Of a stretch of DNA of 26,604 nucleotides, positions 20,506 to 26,604 are shown in pieces. The notes under the pieces were generated by a model, which did no database searches, was not told where the DNA came from, and saw only the letters and a program-made list of their open reading frames with translations. The stretch spans positions 1-26,604 of the forward strand of contig CAYZBF010000025.1 in NCBI GenBank assembly GCA_964476585.1. The letters run 5' to 3'. The position numbers and the translations under genes are program-made. This DNA is from CAYZBF01 sp964476585 (GTDB taxonomy: Bacteria > Hydrothermota > UBA3072). The first letter of the stretch is position 1, and every line of letters starts with the position of its first letter.

Positions 20506-21429
20506 TCAACTAAAATGCTCTTGAAACCACTTGTATGTGTGTAAAAGTCCCTCCTCCAGGGATACTTCTGGCCTCCAACCGAGTTCCCGTGAAGCCCTTT
20601 TCGGATTGAGCCAGATTTCTTTAATCTCACCTTCCCTGGCTTCTGCATATTCAACTTCAACATTACTTCCCGACATATCCTTAAGGATTCCAAAAAGTCT
20701 ATTCACTGATGTAGATTTTCCTGTACCTATGTTGAATACCTCTCCAACTCCGCTATTCATTGCCTTTATGTTTGCCTCAACTACGTCGGAGACAAAGACA
20801 TAATCCCTAATCATCTCACCATATCCATATAAGATTACCTTTTTGCCTCTGATTAATTGCTTGCAGAAGATGGCAACGACTCCTGCTTCCCCTAACGGAT
20901 CCTGACGTGGACCATAGACATTACCATACCTCAAGGCCGTAAAAGACAATCCCTTCCACTCTGAATAAACCCGCAGATAATGTTCACAAGTCAATTTCGC
21001 AACTCCATAGGGAGATAGTGGATTAGGCGGGAGATCTTCTCCTGCATTTTTTGCCTCACCATATATAGCTCCTCCAGTGGAGGCAAATATAAATTTTTTG
21101 ATTGTTGAATGAGAAGCTGCACTCAATAGGTTCAGGGTACCTTGTATATTTATACTTTCATCCCAGAGGGGATCCTTTAGCGATTTTCTAACGTCAATCT
21201 GAGCCGCTAGATGAAAAATATAATCGGGGGAATAATCTTCAATAATGGAAATAATATCTTTATCCCTTATATCTTTATTAAAAAATTCTGCTCGTCTATT
21301 TAAATTCTCTCGTTTGCCTGTTGAAAGGTTATCTATCACAAGAACTTCAAAGTCGTCTGAGATTAAACTATCTACAAGATGAGAGCCTATAAAACCTGCA
21401 CCTCCAGTGACTATTGCCTTATTCTTCAT
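20506..21429 (-). CDS. GalE-like NAD-dependent nucleotide-sugar epimerase/dehydratase
   Basis: The 307-residue protein is an extended short-chain dehydrogenase. VTGGAGFIGSHL (NAD-binding GxxGxxG at 9-15) is followed by Asp33, as expected for NAD. The catalytic Ser/Thr is in FASTGGAIYGEA (117-118) and YGVAK gives Tyr141 and Lys145. ALRYGNVYGPRQDPLGEAGV and NIGTGKSTSVNRL are typical of UDP-glucose 4-epimerase relatives that act on NDP-hexoses for cell-surface sugars; the exact substrate is open. The ATG overlaps the end of prfB by 11 bases, so it is the last gene of the 26604-to-20506 run. Confidence 0.9.
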   Translation of the reverse strand: MKNKAIVTGGAGFIGSHLVDSLISDDFEVLVIDNLSTGKRENLNRRAEFFNKDIRDKDIISIIEDYSPDYIFHLAAQIDVRKSLKDPLWDESINIQGTLNLLSAASHSTIKKFIFASTGGAIYGEAKNAGEDLPPNPLSPYGVAKLTCEHYLRVYSEWKGLSFTALRYGNVYGPRQDPLGEAGVVAIFCKQLIRGKKVILYGYGEMIRDYVFVSDVVEANIKAMNSGVGEVFNIGTGKSTSVNRLFGILKDMSGSNVEVEYAEAREGEIKEIWLNPKRASRELGWRPEVSLEEGLLHTYKWFQEHFS

Positions 21430-22493
21430 TTTTGTTTAACCCTGAGCGTAGATATGCATTAATAAATGGATCCAGACCGCCATCAAGAACCTTCTTAACA
21501 TCTCCTATCTCCAGATTGGTCCGATGATCTTTAATTTTTTGATAGGGATGTAGAACGTAGGATCTTATCTGATGTCCCCACCCAATATCCTTCTTCTTCT
21601 CCTCTATCTCTTTCTTTTCTTCTTGTAACTCCGCTAACTTTTTCTGGTATAATTTCGATTTCAATATTCTCTCTGCAATCCTTCTATTTTGCATCTGAGA
21701 ACGCTCACTCTGACAAGTTACTACTATTTTAGTCGGCTTATGAATAAGACGCACCGCAGTATTTGACTTGTTTACGTGTTGACCACCCGGACCAGAAGAT
21801 TTAAACGTCTCTAAGATTACATCCTCATCACTGATTTCAATATCTATGTTATCATCCACAAGTGGATACACAAAAACCGAAGCAAATGAAGTATGTCTTC
21901 TCGCACCTGAATCAAAGGGTGAGATGCGAACAAGTCGGTGAATCCCTCGTTCTGCTTTTAGATATCCATATGCATATCTGCCCGTAACCTCCAGGGTAAC
22001 ATCCTTTAGCCCTGCCTCATCGCCTTTTTGATAATCAATGAGTTTGGATTTATAACCCTTATTCTCAATCCACTTTGAATACATTCTAAATAGCATAAGA
22101 GCCCAGTCACATGATTCGGTCCCTCCAGCACCTGGATGAATTGATAAGACCGCGTCTCCTTTATCATTCTCTCCGGATAATATCAACTTTAGCTCAAATG
22201 CCTTTACCTTATTCTCTAATTTACCTGCAGCTTCTCCTATTAGATCTTGGTCCTCCTCCAATCTTTCTAATTCAGATAGGTAATCTAATTCCTCTTTATA
22301 TCCATTCCACTCATTGAGAAGTTCACTTATCTCTCCAATCTTTTTCATAACTTTTTCTGCTCTTTCCCTGTTATTCCAGAAATTTTCCCGGGAACTCTCT
22401 TTATTTAATTTTCTTAAAGTTTCTTCTTCTTCTTTAATATCAAATATACCTCCCGAGTTTTGCGATGAGTTCCCGGAGTTTCTTAAGTGTCAC
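21419..22493 (-). CDS. prfB: Peptide chain release factor 2, with programmed +1 frameshift
   Basis: RF2 ends translation at UGA and UAA. SPF (stop-codon reading, in RISPFDSGARRH) and GGQ (SGPGGQHVNKSNTAVRL) are present. The long frame starts only at 22348, which would cut off the normal amino end. Upstream, a GTG at 22493 with GAGGA five bases before it opens MTLKKLRELIAKLGRYI and then meets UGA at 22442-22440. Skipping one base continues as DIKEEEETLRKLNKESSREN, then FWNNRERAEKVMKKI, the expected RF2 sequence, into the long frame. The coding path is 22493-22443 joined to 22441-21419, 357 residues. The start lies inside the end of cca. Confidence 0.95.
22440..22454 (-). promoter_or_regulatory. 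RF2 autoregulatory frameshift site
   Basis: The minus strand reads GGG AGG TAT ATT TGA T. The SD-like GGGAGG stands at the same distance from the stop as AGGGGG does in E. coli, but the slip codon is AUU instead of the nearly universal CUU, and the base after UGA is U instead of C. When RF2 is scarce the ribosome shifts +1 here and makes more RF2. Confidence 0.88.
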
Positions 22494-23664
22494 TCTCTTC
22501 CTCTAAGTATTTCGTCACAAATTCTACTTCATCCTGCTTACTCGATATCCTCCCAGTCCATCTTTTCTCAATTATCTTATCCAATACCTTTCCTATCTCC
22601 GGTCCTTCTTTTATACCCATTCTCCTGATTGCAGTTCCATTTAATTCGCATTTTAATTCTCCTCTGTTATCAAAGAAATTCTCAATTATTATCGAATTCG
22701 CAGGATATTTTCCAAAGAGGTACAGAAGTGAATAGTCCTCGAAATTGAAAAGTTCATGAACTATTTTAACATCCACCAAACGATTACTATCTATTTTTCT
22801 CACATACTCCATCTGTCGAGTAAATTTATTATTAAAATCTAATAACCTGGGAGCTTTATTTTCACAAAGAGCGAGTATAAATGTGTTACAGCAATCAACA
22901 CCAAACTGAACAGCTCCAATATCAATCCTTCCTATAAATTTATCCTCAGGATAACTCAAACCAAGAACATCCAGCACACCGTAATCCTTCAATAATTTCA
23001 AGATAGACGAACCATCATTCAGGCAAAGCTTAATTTCTTTCCACAATCTATCATGCGTTAATTCCATTAAGTATTTCAGATGTTGCTTTAGATATTTTTC
23101 CGTATCTTTTTCTAAACCAAACTCTAATTCCATTATAAATCTAATAGCCCTGAAGATACGGGTCGGATCCTCCTTAAAACTATTGGGATGTAGAACTCTA
23201 ATCAGTCGTCTATCACAATCTTTCAATCCGTTGAATGGATCTATTAGACTGCCAAAATGACGTGGCAGAAGTTCACAGGCAACTGCGTTAACGGTAAAAT
23301 CTCTACGCTTTAGGTCAATTATTATATCATCTGTCCTTTTTACCTCTGGTAATCCTACTTTACCTTTCGGGTATGTTTCGCTTCTTGCAGTGACAAAGTC
23401 TATCTTTGCGCGACCCCACTTTACTGTAGCATTTGGAAAATCATGATGGGACTGGAGTTCTCCCCTTATCCTCTTGCTAAATTGTCTTGCGAGTTTCACT
23501 GCATCTCCGATACACACAATATCAATATCCTGAGACGTTCTGCCGAGCAAAAGATCCCGTACCGGCCCTCCCACCAGATAAGCCGAATAATGCAGTTTCT
23601 TCGCCAGTTCTCCGACAATCTTTAATATCTTCCTTTGCCCTTTTGGTAAATTAATCCGTCTCAA
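22483..23664 (-). CDS. cca: CCA-adding tRNA nucleotidyltransferase / poly(A) polymerase family
   Basis: The 393-residue class II nucleotidyltransferase has AYLVGGPVRDLLLGR and QDIDIV (the catalytic GG/RR and DxD motifs), KRRDFTVNAVACELL and FKEDPTRIFRAIRF, the motifs that bind NTP and the primer end. The poorly conserved carboxy half is helical, and no HD domain is seen. It starts at TTG (23664) with GAGAGGG six bases upstream, overlapping the end of the MoxR gene by 14 bases. The tRNA-Leu in this window lacks an encoded CCA, consistent with a needed CCA enzyme. Poly(A) polymerase or separate CC- or A-adding activity cannot be told apart here. Confidence 0.9.
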   Translation of the reverse strand: MRRINLPKGQRKILKIVGELAKKLHYSAYLVGGPVRDLLLGRTSQDIDIVCIGDAVKLARQFSKRIRGELQSHHDFPNATVKWGRAKIDFVTARSETYPKGKVGLPEVKRTDDIIIDLKRRDFTVNAVACELLPRHFGSLIDPFNGLKDCDRRLIRVLHPNSFKEDPTRIFRAIRFIMELEFGLEKDTEKYLKQHLKYLMELTHDRLWKEIKLCLNDGSSILKLLKDYGVLDVLGLSYPEDKFIGRIDIGAVQFGVDCCNTFILALCENKAPRLLDFNNKFTRQMEYVRKIDSNRLVDVKIVHELFNFEDYSLLYLFGKYPANSIIIENFFDNRGELKCELNGTAIRRMGIKEGPEIGKVLDKIIEKRWTGRISSKQDEVEFVTKYLEEESDT

Positions 23665-24598
23665 TAAGAACCCTCTCTGTTATATCACCTGATGAAATTC
23701 CATCAGCTTCTGCCAAGAAATTCACAATAGTTCTATGATCAAAGACAGGATGTATAATTGCATTAACGTCCTCTATCGATGGTGTTGGTCTTCCCAAAAG
23801 GTACGCTCTGGCCTTTGCTCCTAAAAGTAAATACTGCCCACCCCTGGGGCTCACTCCCCACTCCACATATTTTTTCACAAAATCTATATGTGTACCATCT
23901 TGTCTTGTATTCCGAAGAAGCTTCACAATGTGATCCACTACCTTTCTACTTGCTGGTATGGATTTGACTTCCTTTTGGAGCTTCAGTAATTCCTTTTTGT
24001 CTGTTACAGACTCGATATCAGGAGAAAGACTCCTGGGAGAACTCGCCACAATATGAAGTTCATCCTCATACTCAGGATAGTCCACATTAATAGATAGCAT
24101 AAAACGATCCAGTTGTGCTTCTGGCAATGGATAGGTACCCTCTTGCTCTATTGGATTTTGCGTTGCAATAACAAAAAAGGGCGATTCTATAACATAGTTT
24201 TCTTTACCGTAACTGACTTTTTTCTCCTGCATAGCCTCAAGTAGAGCTGACTGGGTCTTAGGAGGAGCTCTATTTATCTCGTCTGCAAGGACAAAATTCG
24301 TGAACAAAGGCCCTTTTAAGAACTTAAAGAACCTTTCTCCTGTATCGCTCTCCTGGATAATCTCGGTCCCTGTTATATCCGTTGGCATAAGATCAGGGGT
24401 GAATTGAATCCGTGAGAATGAAAGACCAAGCGCACGAGCCAATGTGCTAGCAAGGAGTGTCTTAGCAAGACCCGGGACTCCAATTATTAGCGCATGCCCT
24501 TCAGAAAGAATAGATATAAGTAACAACTGCATTATTTCCTTCTGCCCTATGATAACTTCGTGGACTCTACCGCTTACTCTCTCGCCGAATTCACTCAT
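23651..24598 (-). CDS. MoxR-type AAA+ ATPase
   Basis: The 315-residue protein has Walker A in IIGVPGLAKTLLAS, Walker B in FVLADEINRAPPKTQSALLEAM, sensor 1 in FFVIATQNPIEQEGTYPLPEAQLDRF, and a late SPRGGQYLLLGAKARAYL motif, all standard for MoxR proteins. These act as chaperone-like ATPases, usually with DUF58 and von Willebrand A partners; none is next to it here. The frame is open to 24655, but the ATG at 24598 shares one base with the lipoprotein gene's stop (TAATG), has AAGAG before it, and gives the family's normal amino end (MSEFGERVSGRV). Confidence 0.93.
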   Translation of the reverse strand: MSEFGERVSGRVHEVIIGQKEIMQLLLISILSEGHALIIGVPGLAKTLLASTLARALGLSFSRIQFTPDLMPTDITGTEIIQESDTGERFFKFLKGPLFTNFVLADEINRAPPKTQSALLEAMQEKKVSYGKENYVIESPFFVIATQNPIEQEGTYPLPEAQLDRFMLSINVDYPEYEDELHIVASSPRSLSPDIESVTDKKELLKLQKEVKSIPASRKVVDHIVKLLRNTRQDGTHIDFVKKYVEWGVSPRGGQYLLLGAKARAYLLGRPTPSIEDVNAIIHPVFDHRTIVNFLAEADGISSGDITERVLIETD

Positions 24599-25551
24599 TA
24601 AAAGCTCTTTTTGAAGGTATGAAGTATAATATCCACTTCCTCTAAATAAACCCATTTTTTCTTCCCGGGTGCAAAGACATGACCGTCAAGGAAATACCAT
24701 ATACCCTCTTTTTCAAATATATATGATATAAAGGGTCCACCCATTACTTTCTGAGTGTTTTGCCATACGCCCTGTATTCTAAAAGCGGTTTCATTCTTAA
24801 ATTTTACCGTATCAACAGTTGTCAAAGGAAAATATACGCTATCGCCTTCAAAATAGGCGGCAAATAAACTATCCCTGAATCCAATCAGGTTTCGAATTGG
24901 TTGATTTCTATAGAGGAGGGTAACCAAACGGTCCGGACTCTTTCTAATATAAGTTATGAATTGATCTTCTTCTCTACTCATATAATACCCGTAAGGGATC
25001 TTGAAAGATGCCCCAAAAAGTTTTTCTATCCTTTCAGTTTTACCCTTATCAAAACCATCCAAATATAAAATCTTCCCAAATCTTTCTCTTTCTCTATCTC
25101 GGAATGTTCGATATATCGCATTGGCGTATTGATTTATTAGCATCTGTGTCTCTTCCCTATCCCTGCCGGCTATAACTACAACTGATTGGAGTGTAACCCA
25201 CATATCTTCCTCAGTAAAGACACCACCAGATACTGAATTCTTCGCTTCATCTGAGAGGAGCTCATCTATGTAATCATCCTGCAATGTTCCAATCACAATT
25301 ATATTTCTCCAGTATTTGTATTGTTCAAATGAAGCGGGAGGAAATTCTCTAACTCGATAAACCTCCTCTCTGGTAGGGTAGTATTCTGCCTGCTCTAAAA
25401 CTTTCTTCAAACTATCAGTATTGAATTCCTGCGGCACAATAACAACAATATCATCTCTCCTGCCTGCTGAATGTGGTAATGCGCGATGGTTGCATGCACT
25501 AACGAGTAGAATTCCGAAGACGCTCAAGTAAAGAAGCAGCTTCTTTATCAT
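24598..25551 (-). CDS. DUF4837-type lipoprotein
   Basis: The 317-residue protein starts with a lipoprotein signal: KK, a hydrophobic stretch, and the lipobox LVSAC with the acylated Cys at 20, so it should be anchored in a membrane facing the periplasm. IVVIVPQEFNTDSLKKVLEQ, RNIIVIGTL, VVVIAGRDREETQMLI, and near the end MGGPFISYIFEKEGIWYFLD and HVFAPGKKKWVYLEEVD match what I recall of DUF4837, a family of unknown function best known from Bacteroidetes. The ATG has GGAGG nine bases upstream and lies 53 bases inside the upstream gene. The stop overlaps the MoxR start. The pairing may be functional but that is inference. Confidence 0.75.
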   Translation of the reverse strand: MIKKLLLYLSVFGILLVSACNHRALPHSAGRRDDIVVIVPQEFNTDSLKKVLEQAEYYPTREEVYRVREFPPASFEQYKYWRNIIVIGTLQDDYIDELLSDEAKNSVSGGVFTEEDMWVTLQSVVVIAGRDREETQMLINQYANAIYRTFRDRERERFGKILYLDGFDKGKTERIEKLFGASFKIPYGYYMSREEDQFITYIRKSPDRLVTLLYRNQPIRNLIGFRDSLFAAYFEGDSVYFPLTTVDTVKFKNETAFRIQGVWQNTQKVMGGPFISYIFEKEGIWYFLDGHVFAPGKKKWVYLEEVDIILHTFKKSF

Positions 25552-26604
25552 AAGGGTTAGCCTCCTTCCACTGTTCCAGTAAATATATGGCTTTACTCGT
25601 ATCGTATCTTAAGTTATATGAAAATATTGCTCGGTAAATATCAGGCTGTCCTAGGAGATTTAACGCCAGAGAATGCATCTTTTCACTATCACCCACTGTA
25701 GAATAAAGATTTAATAAACCGAGATAAGCAGCCACAACTGCTTCTCCTGATGATTCTACTACCTCCTCAAACTCCTTCTCTGAAGTGGATGATAATTTCT
25801 CCTTCTTATTTTCAGTTAAGGTGGTGCCTAAGTTCAACTCATCAAGTAAAGCCTGACCTTTGAAAAGGTGAAAAATTGCATAATTTTTACTTTCAAGAAA
25901 TCTATCTATTATCGCTACTAAATTTTCTACTTCCCCAAGGATTGAATATATACCCCTTAATTCAATAAACAAGGTAGCAAGGATTCTTGGATCATTGGAA
26001 AACATAAGTCCTTTTCTGAGCACGCCAGCTGCCTTCTTCAGTGATTCTCTGTCTTTTTCAGTTAAGGTATGAATATACGCCTCAGGTCTCATAAGTATCT
26101 CAGCACTAACCACATCCATTCGTAAGGTTCTCCCTAGCGCGAAACAAAGAGATGCATAATTACCCAACAATCTCCAGGCAGTTCTGCCTTTATAGATGGA
26201 TGGATCCTCAATAGAGCGATAAGAAAATTTATTCATAATAAAATCATAGGAAGCCTTTTCATCAATCATATTCCTTCCCTCTTCTCCAGTTAGACGGAAC
26301 GCAAATCCTTCCATTAAAAGGTGATTGTCATATCCCTTCCTGTGTTCCTTGGAAACGGTAGCTGCAAAATAGATATTTATTGTAGGATTATAATCTTCAT
26401 TGATATATCTATGAACAAAGGAATCGATAGGCATCAAGAGATCATCAATAGTTGGCTTTCCCCCCAGAGATGTTACAATGATATCCCTTACTGCCATATT
26501 ACTCAAATAGACTATGCTTCCATTTGCTCCTCGTAGTGGGTAGAGATGGTCTATCATCCACTCCTCAAAGTCCTTATCAGTCTTCCCCATCCTCTTCTCC
26601 AATC
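25499..26604 (-). CDS. Probable carboxy-terminal part of a DUF2723 protein (cut by window edge)
   Basis: The frame is open to the right edge, so the gene probably continues beyond it. An internal ATG at 26590 with GGAG six bases upstream could start a free-standing 363-residue protein instead. Motifs resemble the soluble tail of DUF2723 membrane proteins (protein O-mannosyltransferase-like): VYLSNMAVRDII, NPTINIYFAATVS, LLMEGFAFRLTGEEG, YDFIMNKFSYRSIEDPSIY and LLGNYASLCFALG. The rest is helical, like TPR repeats (ALGRTL, LGEVENLVAIIDRFLE, YLEQWKEANPYDKEA). No membrane span is in the visible part. Family assignment is from memory of motif order and is moderate. Confidence 0.55.
   Translation of the reverse strand, partial: LEKRMGKTDKDFEEWMIDHLYPLRGANGSIVYLSNMAVRDIIVTSLGGKPTIDDLLMPIDSFVHRYINEDYNPTINIYFAATVSKEHRKGYDNHLLMEGFAFRLTGEEGRNMIDEKASYDFIMNKFSYRSIEDPSIYKGRTAWRLLGNYASLCFALGRTLRMDVVSAEILMRPEAYIHTLTEKDRESLKKAAGVLRKGLMFSNDPRILATLFIELRGIYSILGEVENLVAIIDRFLESKNYAIFHLFKGQALLDELNLGTTLTENKKEKLSSTSEKEFEEVVESSGEAVVAAYLGLLNLYSTVGDSEKMHSLALNLLGQPDIYRAIFSYNLRYDTSKAIYLLEQWKEANPYDKEAASLLERLRNSTR

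Noticed and set aside
22348..22348. ATG at 22348 as the start of RF2
   Set aside because: The sequence upstream encodes the missing RF2 amino end through a recognisable frameshift site, from a GTG with a good SD.

Overview
This is a gene-dense, AT-rich bacterial chromosomal window with short gaps, frequent 1-14 bp gene overlaps, Shine-Dalgarno (SD) sites close to start codons, and UGA read as stop. The genes are mostly housekeeping. A DUF4837-type lipoprotein (lipobox Cys), a probable DUF2723 protein, a secreted C1 aminopeptidase and an OPT transporter suggest an uncultured, probably double-membraned bacterium of the FCB or candidate-phylum kind. That placement is an inference from gene content; I could not compare sequences.

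Layout. (1) 1-5004, minus strand: one probable operon from a TTGACA promoter reads tRNA-Leu(UAA), accD, ptsH (HPr), ptsI (Enzyme I), a phosphoglucose/phosphomannose isomerase, a sugar-1-phosphate nucleotidyltransferase and the first 17 codons of metK. The last five protein genes overlap in the GTGA, ATGA or TAATG manner. (2) 5299-8787, plus: an acyl-CoA synthetase that looks leaderless, then an OPT-family oligopeptide transporter whose start is not canonical. (3) 8777-12846, minus: YjbQ, a frameshifted GxxExxY gene with a duplicated 5' end, then glyS and glyQ (reading order glyQ, glyS, GxxExxY, yjbQ). glyQ appears to start at AUA. (4) 13111-17151, plus: a long urocanase of the animal UROC1 type, PtsN (EIIA-Ntr), a very short zinc-ribbon protein, and an alpha/beta hydrolase. 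(5) 17259-20410, minus: endonuclease V, a signal-peptide-bearing aminopeptidase C homologue, and a DtxR-type metalloregulator with a palindrome over its own promoter. (6) 20506-26604, minus: one tightly overlapped run: DUF2723-like protein (cut by the window edge), DUF4837 lipoprotein, MoxR ATPase, CCA-adding enzyme, RF2 with programmed frameshift, and a GalE-like epimerase.

How the genes fit together: HPr, Enzyme I and EIIA-Ntr without any EIIB or EIIC suggest a regulatory rather than sugar-importing phosphorelay. The isomerase, nucleotidyltransferase and epimerase point to NDP-sugar supply for surface glycans. glyQS, prfB, cca, tRNA-Leu and metK are translation and core metabolism.

The least expected signal lies between the genes. 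At least five intergenic gaps are filled with word-like sequence of strict 7-base periodicity, built from diverged heptamers (xxxGACT/xxxAGTC, xACYxxx, xAAAATG and similar). In two of them the phase is kept for 70-91 bases or more. Other gaps hold 9-base words (CGCAAAGAA-like), roughly 10-base words (ACGCAGATGA-like), and two copies of a 43-base dispersed repeat. I know of no described element family that explains the heptad tracts. Other points for follow-up are the AUA starts, the variant AUU-UGA-U RF2 recoding site, and the duplicated ribosome-binding-site and start module ahead of GxxExxY.
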